A stretch of 64,000 bases of DNA from Ktedonosporobacter rubrisoli (lineage in GTDB: Bacteria; Chloroflexota; Ktedonobacteria; Ktedonobacterales; Ktedonobacteraceae): positions 5,766,001-5,830,000 of the forward strand of contig NZ_CP035758.1 of assembly GCF_004208415.1 (NCBI RefSeq), written 5' to 3'. A model generated the notes under the pieces. That model was given only the letters and a program-made list of their open reading frames with translations. It had not been told where the DNA came from and did no database searches. Both the position numbers and the translations under genes were made by a program. Of this stretch, positions 17,904 to 27,643 are shown piece after piece. Positions within the stretch are counted from its first letter, which is position 1. Every line of letters starts with the position of its first letter.

Positions 17904-19250
17904 CTATGCAGGCTCGCCCTCCACCCTTTCTATCCGAGCCCCCAGGCCGCGCAGCTTTACATCGAGTTGTTCATAGCCGCGCTCGATATGCTCTATGCCA
18001 TAGACCTGAGAGGTGCCTTCAGCACACAGGGCAGCAAGGATATAGGAACAGCCTGCACGAATATCAGGAATATAGAGACGCGTCCCCTTCAGCGGGGTAG
18101 GTCCACGCACAACACAACTATGCATATACTGCTTGCCCTTAAAACGGCAAGGAACCTCACCCAGACATTTAGGATACAGGCCGATATGGGCTCCCATACC
18201 AATGAGCGCAGATGTATAGCCAAAGCGATCCTCATAGATCGTCTCATGCACAACAGACATACCATTGGCCTGCGTCAGCAAAATGGTAAAGGGCTGCTGC
18301 CAATCAGTCATGAAGCCCGGATGCACATCGGTCTCCAGGGCGATAGCCGGCGGCGGCCGATCATCGCCAATAAAGCGAATACCCTCATCATCGATCTCAA
18401 AACAGAGCCCCATTTTAGAGAGCGTATTAAGAAAAGTCAACAAGGTATCCTGTTGGGCCAAACGCAAATACACATCGCCCCTGGTTAAATAAGTAGCGAC
18501 AGCCAGCGAAACAGCCTCGTTACGATCACTAAGCAAGGTATGCGAGGCGCCCCGCAAGCTTTCCACGCCCTCCACAACAATGCGCCGATCTACCTGCAGC
18601 TCAATAATCGCGCCCATCTTCTGCAAGAGCTTAATCAGATCAATGATCTCTGGCTCATTCGCGGCATTCTCGATTACCGTAACCCCTTTAGCCAGCGAGG
18701 CAGTAATCAGGAAATTCTCGGTAGCCATGACGCTGGGGAAAGGCAGCTTGATAGTCGTCCCTTTCAAGCGTTTGCTGGCCGAGCAGACGAAATAACCCTC
18801 ACGCTCCTCAATTGTGGCGCCCATCTGGCGTAGTCCATCGAGATGATAATCAATGGGGCGCGGTCCAATGCGATCGCCTCCGGGAGCTGGTATCGTCACC
18901 TCACCACAGCGATGGAGCATGGGCCCGATAGCCAGCACGCAGATCCGATTGAGCCCGCCTACATCCCTTGAGACAACCCTCTTCTCACAATCCTGTGTCC
19001 GAATAGTAAGCGTATGATCCTGCAAATCTACCTGCGAGCCCAGTTCCCGGCAGAGCTTGATGGTCAGATCAAGATCACCAAGGAGCGGCACGTTGCGCAG
19101 CATACATTGCTCTGTGGTTAGTAACGAGGCGATAACCATTTTTGTGACAGCATTCTTTGCGCCACTGACCGAGACTTCCCCGCGCAGCGGCATCCCCCCG
19201 GTCACAAGGTAATACGGTGCATGGCGCATAAGCGTTTCCTCATGATTCAT
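17904..19250 (-). CDS. murA: UDP-N-acetylglucosamine 1-carboxyvinyltransferase with Asp at the fosfomycin-target position
   Basis: Catalyses the first committed step of peptidoglycan synthesis, transfer of enolpyruvate from PEP to UDP-GlcNAc. Length is 448 residues, slightly above the usual 420. The conserved SGAKNA (Lys32-Asn33) is present. The active-site loop reads PAPGGDRIGPRP: the Cys that fosfomycin alkylates (Cys115 in E. coli) is Asp126. The same Cys-to-Asp change gives intrinsic fosfomycin resistance in mycobacteria and chlamydiae. The start has GGAGG 9 bases upstream; Met8 is an alternative. MurZ-type paralogues elsewhere in the genome cannot be excluded. Confidence 0.9.
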   Translation of the reverse strand: MNHEETLMRHAPYYLVTGGMPLRGEVSVSGAKNAVTKMVIASLLTTEQCMLRNVPLLGDLDLTIKLCRELGSQVDLQDHTLTIRTQDCEKRVVSRDVGGLNRICVLAIGPMLHRCGEVTIPAPGGDRIGPRPIDYHLDGLRQMGATIEEREGYFVCSASKRLKGTTIKLPFPSVMATENFLITASLAKGVTVIENAANEPEIIDLIKLLQKMGAIIELQVDRRIVVEGVESLRGASHTLLSDRNEAVSLAVATYLTRGDVYLRLAQQDTLLTFLNTLSKMGLCFEIDDEGIRFIGDDRPPPAIALETDVHPGFMTDWQQPFTILLTQANGMSVVHETIYEDRFGYTSALIGMGAHIGLYPKCLGEVPCRFKGKQYMHSCVVRGPTPLKGTRLYIPDIRAGCSYILAALCAEGTSQVYGIEHIERGYEQLDVKLRGLGARIERVEGEPA

Positions 19251-19265
19251 GCGCTTCAGACCTCC

Positions 19266-20750
19266 TCATATTTTACCAGAGTTACCAGGGGCCTTCCAGA
19301 GCCAGCGAATAGCGTTGAGACGGGAAGGTGGTGAGGTTACATTACGTGAGCGATGAGTACGGGCGCTAAAAGTTTTGCTACGTACCGCACCTTGCTCCTG
19401 GTCGACAAGATCAAGTAGATCTAGAAATTGGTTTACACTCTGGGCAACGCCCTCTACCATCAGATACCCTGATGGCTTGACGGCATCGCCGACTAGATAC
19501 AAACCCGGCGTTGAGGTAACCGGTAAGACATCCTCACCCTGGGCAAGCCGATTCACTGGCCACTCTCCGCGATAAGTGCCCATAGTTAAAACCTGGCAAT
19601 GCTTATCAAATGCTTCTCCAAATAGCCGCCGGAGGTCGGCCAGAGCCAGCGCACGCTCCTCTTCGACGTTGTTGCTCTGAATGACCTGGTGACTGATGAT
19701 GAGATGCTTGCCAGGAGGGGCCAGACGAGGATCACTATTGGTTGGCTGCACGATACCAGCAATGCGCTGCGTATCGAGGCAATACATGATGCCCTTGTGA
19801 GGGATAAGTGAGACGTCGCTGAGTACGTGCACTTTGAGCCCTACAGCTTCATGGAGGGCCAGGTCTGCCTCCTCCTCTTTAGCGGCTTTGCTCTTCAAGA
19901 CCTCGGCCTGGGTAATCTTGCGATTATCGAGCAGAGCATTTGTAGCACGCGGGCCAATATCGCTGACTACCAGAGGAGCAACCAGGACTTCCTCTTTCCC
20001 ACTAAGCTTATCGCGCACGCGCACGCCTGTGACATGTCCCTCGTCCTGCAAGATCTGGAGCACCTCACAGGAGAGGCGAATCTCGCCGCCCTGCTGAGAA
20101 ATATGGCGCTCTAGCTGGCCCGTCAGGGCGGCACAGCCACCATCCACGATCGCCGGCGCCCCGTAACGCAGCATATTCTTTGTCGTGCGTACAACTTCAG
20201 CCGCGCTCACCTGGCTCAGTTCCAGGCTCAAGGCGAAACGCGATATGCGCTCGAAAAAGGCCACAAGTTGAGGATTGCGCTTGACATCGATATGCCGCTG
20301 GAGCCAGAGATCAAAAGGAAGGTGACTTTCACGCGCTGGCAATGGGCGGAAGAACATCAAATAGCCAACACGCGTAAACCAGAAAAATTGGCGTGGACCA
20401 AGAAACTTAAAGACTCCCAGCAAGCCACGGGCGCGATATTGCTGCCCATGCACATGAAAGGAGCCAAAGACATCGGCATCGAAAAAACGATGTGGCACGC
20501 GCAGACGGCGCAACATCCCGGCCAGGACACCGCTGCTGCCAAAGGGGACCATGTGTACAGCTCCAGTACTTACCTGCACGCCCTGAAAAGTCTTGGCAGT
20601 AAAACGCCCGCCGCAATGTGGTAAACGCTCCAGCACAATGACCCGCTTATTCCGCTGGAGCAACTGAGCTGCACTTAAGAGACCTCCCAGTCCGCCGCCA
20701 ATGACAATGGCATCCGGCGCTGAGGTAGGACGCGATTCTCGTTCTTGCAT
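19266..20750 (-). CDS. FAD-dependent oxidoreductase of the phytoene desaturase/CrtI-like family
   Basis: Flavoprotein of about 494 residues. The dinucleotide-binding motif VIGGGLGGLLSAAQLL lies about 14 residues from the chosen start, followed by VLERLPHCGGR. A C-terminal FAD contact GLYLVGDAVKPSGYLMVEG is typical of carotenoid desaturase/isomerase-like enzymes. The substrate cannot be assigned; a carotenoid or another polyene is possible. ATG 20750 (MQERESR) was chosen because the motif follows directly. The frame stays open upstream to 20948 but that stretch is low quality, and no strong ribosome site marks either start. It is 16 bases upstream of murA. Confidence 0.7.
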   Translation of the reverse strand: MQERESRPTSAPDAIVIGGGLGGLLSAAQLLQRNKRVIVLERLPHCGGRFTAKTFQGVQVSTGAVHMVPFGSSGVLAGMLRRLRVPHRFFDADVFGSFHVHGQQYRARGLLGVFKFLGPRQFFWFTRVGYLMFFRPLPARESHLPFDLWLQRHIDVKRNPQLVAFFERISRFALSLELSQVSAAEVVRTTKNMLRYGAPAIVDGGCAALTGQLERHISQQGGEIRLSCEVLQILQDEGHVTGVRVRDKLSGKEEVLVAPLVVSDIGPRATNALLDNRKITQAEVLKSKAAKEEEADLALHEAVGLKVHVLSDVSLIPHKGIMYCLDTQRIAGIVQPTNSDPRLAPPGKHLIISHQVIQSNNVEEERALALADLRRLFGEAFDKHCQVLTMGTYRGEWPVNRLAQGEDVLPVTSTPGLYLVGDAVKPSGYLMVEGVAQSVNQFLDLLDLVDQEQGAVRSKTFSARTHRSRNVTSPPSRLNAIRWLWKAPGNSGKI

Positions 20751-20988
20751 GCAATTGTCCAATGCACTCGCCTGACCAGTACCCGCGCAAGAGATTTGAG
20801 CAGCCTGCGAAGCCCTGATGAGGGAAGCGGTAGAATGGCTTTTTTGACCACTCCAGCCAGAGGCCGCCACAAATCGTACTGGTAAAGGACAGAAAAAGAG
20901 AATAACAGAACCTGGGATGGCCTCTTCAGCCATCCCAGCTATGGCCACATCTCAGGCGGCCAGTTCTGCTTAGCCAAACGAACCTGAT

Positions 20989-22479
20989 CTATTTATCCTC
21001 ACCAATCATGCTGCGCAACAGACTATTGCACTCGGCCATAGTATTCAAGACACTTTGGTGGATCTGGAATACCTTATTGAGCTCCCGTGCTTTACGAGCA
21101 AGCTTGATCACGTACTCGATATCGCGCGGATTGTTCATCACATCTTCCATTAACTGAACTAGCTCTGACCAGGAAAGCGCCTCGCGACTGCGCGCTACAT
21201 CGGCAATCGTACTATCCATACGATCGGAGACATCGCGAATGCCAGCGCGCAACTGATTCGTCGTACGCGCGATCTCACTATCGTGATTGCGCAAGGCATC
21301 TTGCGTCGCATTGAGCTGTTCCTGCAAGGACATCACCTGGCCATCAAGGGTAGAGAGAGCAGCCACTAACGCGCTGATATCTGGCAAAGATGGCAAAGGT
21401 AGGCTGGTAAGCCGATTAAAGGTTATGCCTGCGGCAGCGGCGCCCGTCGTCGAGCGGGATACAGAGCTCTCAGACGCAGAGCCATAGGCCGACTGATTAT
21501 AAGGCAAAGAGCCTGATGAAGATGATCTACTAGGCTGAGGAGTGTTGAGAGCAGGAGAAGAGGCGATAGGGGCTGGCGGCGCTGCGGCGATGGGCAACTC
21601 CTCCGGCGCACTCGTCTCGACAGGCTGCGGCGTGGCTGGAGCCACCACTTGTGGCTGTTGTGCCGGGGCCTGTTCCTCCTCATCCATTATGTTCGTCTCA
21701 TAGTCATCGCTAGTTGGCACAGTGGCCATGTCGTCCTGTTGCGTTCGGTAGGTCTTCTCCTCATAGGGATGCTGGTTATAGAGCCCTCCAAACGGCGCAT
21801 CCTCATGGACAGACACGGTTGGCAGATCAACCACATCTACCATGGGCTCCTGAGCCTGTGGCTCCTCGCTTACCGAATCGTATGATTTAAAGACAAGCTC
21901 ATGCTCTCCGATGCCGATTTTATCCCCATCCTGGAGTGGGCGGGGCACCATCTCTTCAACCTGCTGCCCATTGATAAAGGTACCATTGGCACTGCGCTCA
22001 TCACGCAACAGATACTGACCATTCTCATAGTAAAGAGTGGCATGGCGACGAGATGTAAGCTTATCTTTCGATAACAATATATCACTACTTGGAGCACGAC
22101 CAATCGTAATTTCTGGCTTATCCAGCAAGAATTCTTGCAGAACCTCACCCGACTCCGAATGCAGAATAAAGCGGGCTGGACGCTCTATTACATCAATCGT
22201 CGCCTGTGCGGTCGGTGCAGAAGATTCAGCTCTATAGGTGACCGCATCTGCTTCCGGCTCTGGAATCGTGCGTCTACTATCCTCGGGCCAACCGCCCATA
22301 CCACTGGCACCAGGCAAAGACGAAGCCCAATCATCTGGCGCTGCTAGTGTGGCTTCGCCAATCGGCTGCGCCTGCTGAGGCGATGATGAGGGAGTTGCAG
22401 AAAGCAGGCGATTGCCACAATTCAAGCAGAAATTATCCCCTGGCCGTGTGTCGGCCCCACAATAGGGACACTTGTCCAT
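20989..22479 (-). CDS. Zinc-ribbon/FHA-domain signalling protein
   Basis: Phosphothreonine-recognition protein of 496 residues. The N-terminal zinc ribbon (CPYCGAD... FCLNCG, residues 4-24) is followed by a linker and an FHA domain (about 105-200) with the motifs TIGRAPSSDI, LTSRRHATL and SANGTFING. A Pro/Ala/Gln/Ser-rich disordered region leads to a C-terminal helical, probably coiled-coil, segment. ATG 22479 was chosen because GGGAGG lies 9 bases upstream. It probably reads out a Ser/Thr kinase such as a PASTA or PrkA-type enzyme (inference). Confidence 0.85.
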   Translation of the reverse strand: MDKCPYCGADTRPGDNFCLNCGNRLLSATPSSSPQQAQPIGEATLAAPDDWASSLPGASGMGGWPEDSRRTIPEPEADAVTYRAESSAPTAQATIDVIERPARFILHSESGEVLQEFLLDKPEITIGRAPSSDILLSKDKLTSRRHATLYYENGQYLLRDERSANGTFINGQQVEEMVPRPLQDGDKIGIGEHELVFKSYDSVSEEPQAQEPMVDVVDLPTVSVHEDAPFGGLYNQHPYEEKTYRTQQDDMATVPTSDDYETNIMDEEEQAPAQQPQVVAPATPQPVETSAPEELPIAAAPPAPIASSPALNTPQPSRSSSSGSLPYNQSAYGSASESSVSRSTTGAAAAGITFNRLTSLPLPSLPDISALVAALSTLDGQVMSLQEQLNATQDALRNHDSEIARTTNQLRAGIRDVSDRMDSTIADVARSREALSWSELVQLMEDVMNNPRDIEYVIKLARKARELNKVFQIHQSVLNTMAECNSLLRSMIGEDK

Positions 22480-22958
22480 AATAAACGTTCCTCCCATTCA
22501 TAGCACGTATAAATTGCTGTTACGTGCAAGCGCAAAACTTCTGTCATTATATCAGAAGTGCAAGTTGAGAGTCGAGGGTATCGATCAGCTGACCTTCTCG
22601 TTGAGACTATTTCATACCCGCTGATACGACGACAAACATGCACCCAGATAACCTGCAAGCTCACGAGCACGCACTTATAGAAACCGGGGGAAGAGGTATA
22701 GTTTTGGCCCGCTGGCCGGGGTCCCCGGAATAGTTAAGTAGTACTAAAGAGCCAATCATGCTTCTTTAAAAATGCCTGTCAGAGCAAGAGCCGCATCTAT
22801 ATTAAGAAGTTTTCACGGCCCTGAAGAAGAAAGCATCAGGTATAGCCTACCAGAGATTACCACAAAAGTAACCAGGTGGTCATGTTCTCTTTAGAGCTTT
22901 TCAGTTCTTCAGATGGGATTATTAAGAACTCAGCGCGGGCTCGCACACGAGTCCTTCA
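22480..22958. other. 479-base gene-free stretch with FHA-gene promoter
   Basis: An extended -10 element, TGATATAAT on the minus strand (22546-22554), lies about 67 bases before the FHA gene. Between it and the gene is a 7-bp inverted repeat, GCACGTA (22503-22509) and TACGTGC (22521-22527), which could be an operator or a leader hairpin. Nothing else was recognised. Confidence 0.5.
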
Positions 22959-23639
22959 TTATTTCTCAGGTATCCAGGCAAGGTCAGGGCGCAGATCCTG
23001 AAAAAATTGTTGCAATTCTTTTTGCGTGCCACGGGCAGAGAACACAATATGCGTCGTATTGCGTACACCTGAACACACCTGCATAGCAGCCTGTCCGGCC
23101 ACAGTCCCGCCTTTAGCCTGAGCCTTATTTGCTCCCTGTGCCGCCATTGCCAGCGCTGGATTGCACGCAAACTGCGCAGCACCCTTCGAACGTGTAGGAG
23201 CCTCAGATAAGCTAATAGAGCTATGATCTGGCAGCATATAACCAATAATAAAATTGCTTCCCAGGATGGGATCATGCAAAGTTCCCGAAGCGCTCATCAG
23301 GCAGGTTCCTGCAGGCAGGCTAGCCGGCAGAAACACAGTAAAGTCAAGGTTTGCCCTGACTTGCGCCCAGTCAGTTACTGTCCTGGGAGTGACTGCAGGA
23401 ACAGGCGTGGCTGACGTAGAGTTGGCAGCGGGTGAGCCATTTGTCTGACCTTGCTCATCATGAAAAACCATCAAAGGCTTGCCGCACCAGTGCATCTTTG
23501 TCAAAGTCTCCTCGCTTGTCTGCGAGTGGGCACCACTTCCATAGGGAAAGGCACACGCAGCCAGCACGCTTCCACCAATAAGCAGCGCTAGAGCACAGAA
23601 AAGTAGCCGTTTAGAGTTCAATAGCATGCAACACTTCAT
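22959..23639 (-). CDS. Predicted lipoprotein of unknown function
   Basis: 226-residue secreted protein with an N-terminal hydrophobic segment and a lipobox LAAC near residue 28 (LLIGGSVLAACAF). The remainder has a Ser/Thr/Pro/Ala-rich linker and about four further cysteines, including pairs that could form disulfides. No domain was recognised. ATG 23639 (MKCCMLL) was chosen because GGAGG lies 7 bases upstream; the in-frame ATG at 23684 lacks this. A candidate extended -10, TGGTATATA (23675-23683, minus), lies just upstream. Confidence 0.65.
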   Translation of the reverse strand: MKCCMLLNSKRLLFCALALLIGGSVLAACAFPYGSGAHSQTSEETLTKMHWCGKPLMVFHDEQGQTNGSPAANSTSATPVPAVTPRTVTDWAQVRANLDFTVFLPASLPAGTCLMSASGTLHDPILGSNFIIGYMLPDHSSISLSEAPTRSKGAAQFACNPALAMAAQGANKAQAKGGTVAGQAAMQVCSGVRNTTHIVFSARGTQKELQQFFQDLRPDLAWIPEK

Positions 23640-24371
23640 CCACCAACCTCCAATCCATATTCTCTCATAAGAGCTATATACCATAACACATGCATAAGGC
23701 GCTACCCTTGTCTTGACAGCATTATATTTCCTTGTTCTTATTAACGGATTAAATGACAGTATAGTACCAGGATTTTACGTTCTCAATCAGTATAGCGTTC
23801 CCACAAAGAAAAACTATGAGAGAGCTCTCATTCTGGTACCAAAAGAGGGCTTTACAGCGTTTTGATTTAATGCTACCATTACAATTCACCGGTACAAAGT
23901 ATGATCAGGAACAAGTGTTTTTTATTCTTTGACCCGATTCGCAAATAATGGAATTTCAGCTGGCATAATCTTGCTGACCATTGCACCTATGCCAGTGCTG
24001 TATCTTTGCCAACCTGCTATAGTTCTATCCTTCCAGGTGGACTTTTTTTCGGGCTTCAGCCCGTCGAAGCCTGTTTTTTAGCGCTGTTGGGTGAGATGTG
24101 GATGTGCCTGACTAAAGATGCAGATCCTGTTATTGCCAGCGAGTTCGGTTTTTTTCCAGGCCGGTTATCTAAAGTAAAGGTTGCCATAGCTTGTTTTCTT
24201 TTTCAGGAGGAGAGAACACTTTTTGCAGCCTTTAAACTTTAAATAGAGGATACATACTGAATGCAGGACTTATACTCTATCAAATACGCAATAATTAACA
24301 GAAGTGTAGATAGCATAAAGACCTATCGGAAAAGTAAAACAACAGTATCTCTTACAAAGAGGTGAGCGTGC
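23640..24371. other. 732-base gene-free stretch upstream of dnaA
   Basis: AT-richer than its surroundings, but no TTATNCACA-type DnaA box was found on either strand, so nothing supports a replication origin here. A short hairpin, CGGGCT/AGCCCG (24050-24063), is preceded by a T-run on the plus strand and has no terminator tail. A plus frame at 24006-24242 was rejected as a gene. Confidence 0.5.
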
Positions 24372-25964
24372 GTGAATGCAAAACAGATCTGGCAAACCAC
24401 CATGGAACGGTTGCAAGCAAGGGTCAACCCGGCTATTTTTACTACATGGTTTCAGGGGACTTCCGCCCTCTCTTTCCAGGACGGCGTTTTTACTGTGCGC
24501 GTCCCAACCTCAGTAGCTAAAGCCCAGTTAGAAGGCCGTTTCATTGACGCAATCAGCTCTATCCTGGATGAGCTTATAGGAAGTTCAGTTGAGGTGCGCT
24601 TCATTGTCGCCAAAGAAGTGCCGGAACAAGTGGAGGAGCTGCGCACCGAGGCCCGTCCTTTCGGTAGCAAGCGCTCCTATCGGCTTGGACGCGGACGCCA
24701 TGCAGCCCTGGCTCGCGATAAGCGCCCGACCAGTAATCCCGCCACCATCAAGCCTGCCCCCACGTATTCTATGGCTTCGCTCTTTCCTTCTCCGGGCGGC
24801 ACGCACCTGGGAGAGCAAGCTGAAGAGCAAAATCGCCAGGAAATGGCGGATCAGGCTCATAACCAGCCAATCCAGCACGAGCAGCCAGCAGCGCCAGATC
24901 ATGCCAACACCTCGGTGCTCTCAGGTTCCTCGGCCTTTGCCGGTGAGGGTTTGCTAAATCCGCGCTATACCTTTAACGCCTTCATTGTTGGCAAATCAAA
25001 TCAGCTGGCTCACGCCGCCTCTCTTGCAGTTTCCGAGAATCCGGGGCGCATCTACAATCCGCTTTTCCTTTATGGTGGCGTGGGACTGGGCAAGACTCAT
25101 CTCTTACATGCGGTTGGCCACATGGGGGAAACTGCCGGGCTTACAGTGCTCTATGTGACCTCCGAAAAATTCACTAACGAGATTATTAACGCTATTCGCT
25201 TCCAAAAAACCGAAGAATTTCGGGCTAAATATCGTCAGATCGATATTCTGCTCGTCGACGATATCCAGTTTATTGCCGGCAAGGAATCCACCGAAGAGGA
25301 ATTTTTTCATACCTTCAATACGCTGCACAATGCCAATAAGCAGATCGTAGTTACCAGTGATCGTCCCCCCAAGGCTATTCATAGCCTGCAAGACCGCCTG
25401 CGCTCCCGCTTTGAGTGGGGCCTGCTGGCCGACGTCCAGGCTCCCGAATATGAGCACCGCCTGGCCATCCTGCGCTCCAAAGCCGAATCGCTCCACTTTG
25501 CCATCCCTGGACCGGTGATCGAATATATCGCGCGCCCCCAATGCAGCAGCGTCCGTGAGCTCGAAGGTGCGCTCAATCGCGTCATAGCTTACGCAACTCT
25601 CCATGATGCGCCACTCTCAGTGAGCCTGGCCGCGCAAGCCCTCGAACATATCTATAGCGACAAGAAGGTTTCAACTAGCCTTACCGTCGCTGAGGTAATC
25701 GAAGGCGTCTGCCGCTATTATAATATTGATTCCACACGCATTCGTGGCAAGCAGCGGGACCGTGAAACCGTCTGGCCTCGCCAGGTTGCTATGTACTTAA
25801 TGCGTGAAGAAACCACTGCCTCTTTGCTCCAGATCGGAACCGAGCTTGGCCGCGACCATACAACGATCATGCACGGCTGGGAAAAAGTCCATGCCGAAAT
25901 GACGCACAATGAGCGTGTACGTCAGGAGGTTGCCGCAGTCCTTGAGTCTATTCAACGCCGTTAG
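24372..25964 (+). CDS. dnaA: DnaA-type replication initiator
   Basis: AAA+ initiator of 530 residues with all four DnaA domains. Domain I is at about 1-80, a long Gln/Pro-rich domain II linker at about 100-190, and the AAA+ domain III carries Walker A GGVGLGKTH (235-243) and Walker B ILLVDDIQF (about 292). Domain IV has the DNA-binding signature GRDHTTIMHGWEKV, one Gly shorter than the usual GGRDHTT. GTG 24372 is the start, with AGAGGTGAG upstream. Unusually, dnaN, recF and gyrB are not next to it and no DnaA-box cluster is visible. It may be a second dnaA or a relocated one. Confidence 0.92.
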   Translation: MNAKQIWQTTMERLQARVNPAIFTTWFQGTSALSFQDGVFTVRVPTSVAKAQLEGRFIDAISSILDELIGSSVEVRFIVAKEVPEQVEELRTEARPFGSKRSYRLGRGRHAALARDKRPTSNPATIKPAPTYSMASLFPSPGGTHLGEQAEEQNRQEMADQAHNQPIQHEQPAAPDHANTSVLSGSSAFAGEGLLNPRYTFNAFIVGKSNQLAHAASLAVSENPGRIYNPLFLYGGVGLGKTHLLHAVGHMGETAGLTVLYVTSEKFTNEIINAIRFQKTEEFRAKYRQIDILLVDDIQFIAGKESTEEEFFHTFNTLHNANKQIVVTSDRPPKAIHSLQDRLRSRFEWGLLADVQAPEYEHRLAILRSKAESLHFAIPGPVIEYIARPQCSSVRELEGALNRVIAYATLHDAPLSVSLAAQALEHIYSDKKVSTSLTVAEVIEGVCRYYNIDSTRIRGKQRDRETVWPRQVAMYLMREETTASLLQIGTELGRDHTTIMHGWEKVHAEMTHNERVRQEVAAVLESIQRR

Positions 25965-26369
25965 CTGCCACACACAGGCCTATCTGGCTACGGTTCGGCA
26001 CCGAGATTATGGCCACCTGTCGACATCCCGGGGAAGAAGGGATGCTCAAGTGGTCGAATCTCAGAGTGGCCCTGGCTTATAAGGCCTGCCAGATTACACA
26101 GGCAAGCGATAAAGAACTTCCTCTGGGCACCTGCACCGACAAAACGAACCTTGCCTCTCTTTCTCACAAGCTCTCTCTGACCAATCCTCCCTTAGCTGGT
26201 TCGCTAACTACGCGCTCTGCCAAAATGCGAGAAGACAGGGCATGTTGCAATGCAAGCCTTACACTTTATAGAATAGAGGGATGGTGAGAATACAAAATCT
26301 CGCATCTGGCGCTTATTTCCTCTAAGCGCATGCACTAGAGATGGAATATTTTCCAGGAAAGAGAGATCA
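25965..26369. other. 405-base gap between dnaA and nagA
   Basis: Contains the nagA promoter candidate listed separately. No gene, terminator with a T-tail, or operator palindrome was recognised in the rest. Confidence 0.5.
26245..26272 (+). promoter_or_regulatory. Candidate nagA promoter
   Basis: TTGCAA (26245-26250), a 16-base spacer, and TATAGA (26267-26272), about 98 bases before the nagA start. No obvious GntR operator overlaps it. Confidence 0.5.
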
Positions 26370-27554
26370 ATGCAGCTTACGCTAAAAAATGCCCGCTTGA
26401 TCGACGCGACGCAAGACCTTGCTTCAGGAACGCTAAGCATTGAGAATACGCGGATTGTTGATCAAGAGAGCACGTCAGGAGCTATCATTGATGCCAGCGA
26501 TAGTATTGTGCTGCCGGGTTTTATCGAAGTTCATACTCACGGAGGGCATGGCTTTAACCTGCACACAACAGACATCAACGAAATACACTCCTACGCGCGC
26601 TGGGTACCAGAGACGGGCGTGACGGCCTTTCTGATTGGCGTGGTAGGCACGCCCAACGCGTTGCCCGCCTCCCAGCTCCAAACGGCAGTACAGGCTATCA
26701 AGCAGAGCTCCACAGGCCATGAGCTTGCTGCCGAGGCCGTTGGTATCCATATGGAAGGCCCCTACATTAGCCTGAAAAGGCGAGGCGCTCATTCTCCCTC
26801 GTGGTTACGCACACCCGATCCCCAAGAGACTGAACGCATTCTAGAGCTCACACAGGGCCAGCTTCAACTTATTACGCTTGCCCCGGAGCTTCCTGGCGCT
26901 CACGAGATGATTCGTCGCCTGGTCTCAGCAGGAGTAACTGTGAGCATCGGCCATACTGACGCCGATTACCAGCAGGCTCAAGAAGCCATCAAGCTTGGCA
27001 TCACGCATGCCACCCACGTTTTCAACGCTATGCGCCCATTGCTCCATCGCGACCCCGGCCCGATCGCGGCCATCGCTGAGGCGCCACAGGTGCTCGGCGA
27101 ATTGATCTCTGACGGAATTCATGTCGAGCCAGCCGTGATGGATATTCTGGTCAGGCTGCTTGGCCCTAAGCGCGTAATTGTGATCACCGATGCCCTTGCC
27201 GGCGCCGGCTTACCGGAGAATGCAACCTTTAACTTTGGCGGACAGGTTGCCCATGTCATCTGTGGAGCTGCGCGCCTTGAGGACGGAACCTTAACCGGTA
27301 CAGTGCTCACCCTGGATCAGGCATTGCATAACATACTTGATATCACCCATGTGTCTTTACAAGAAGCCTCCTGCATGCTTTCGTATAATCCGGCCCTTTC
27401 GGCCCATGTGGCGCAGCGCAAAGGGCTCTTAAAAGCTGGCTATGATGCCGATCTGCTCATCTATGATCAATCTCTGCGCCTGCAGGCGACGATCTGCCGT
27501 GGGCAGCTAGCTTTTGCAACCGAGGCCTGGCGTTCGCGCCTGTCAGGAAATTGA
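26370..27554 (+). CDS. nagA: N-acetylglucosamine-6-phosphate deacetylase
   Basis: Amidohydrolase that removes the acetyl group from GlcNAc-6-phosphate to give glucosamine-6-phosphate, committing it to glycolysis or to cell-wall synthesis. Length is 394 residues. Metal and substrate residues visible are His55/His57 (EVHTHGGHGF), Glu129 (HMEGPY), His195 (SIGHTDADY), His216 (THVFNAM) and catalytic Asp274 (ITDALAGAG). It stands alone here, about 20 kb from the amino-sugar uptake operon whose pathway it would complete. Confidence 0.92.
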   Translation: MQLTLKNARLIDATQDLASGTLSIENTRIVDQESTSGAIIDASDSIVLPGFIEVHTHGGHGFNLHTTDINEIHSYARWVPETGVTAFLIGVVGTPNALPASQLQTAVQAIKQSSTGHELAAEAVGIHMEGPYISLKRRGAHSPSWLRTPDPQETERILELTQGQLQLITLAPELPGAHEMIRRLVSAGVTVSIGHTDADYQQAQEAIKLGITHATHVFNAMRPLLHRDPGPIAAIAEAPQVLGELISDGIHVEPAVMDILVRLLGPKRVIVITDALAGAGLPENATFNFGGQVAHVICGAARLEDGTLTGTVLTLDQALHNILDITHVSLQEASCMLSYNPALSAHVAQRKGLLKAGYDADLLIYDQSLRLQATICRGQLAFATEAWRSRLSGN

Positions 27555-27643
27555 GATAGCATCCACCTCAGCATCCATAGCTTCTGCTAGAGAGTGTATA
27601 ATAATGGCCAAAGAATATGTATACTTATTCAGGAGCCACTCTT

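Noticed and set aside
24006..24242. Plus-strand frame of 78 codons upstream of dnaA
   Set aside because: No ribosome site, odd composition, and no family resemblance.
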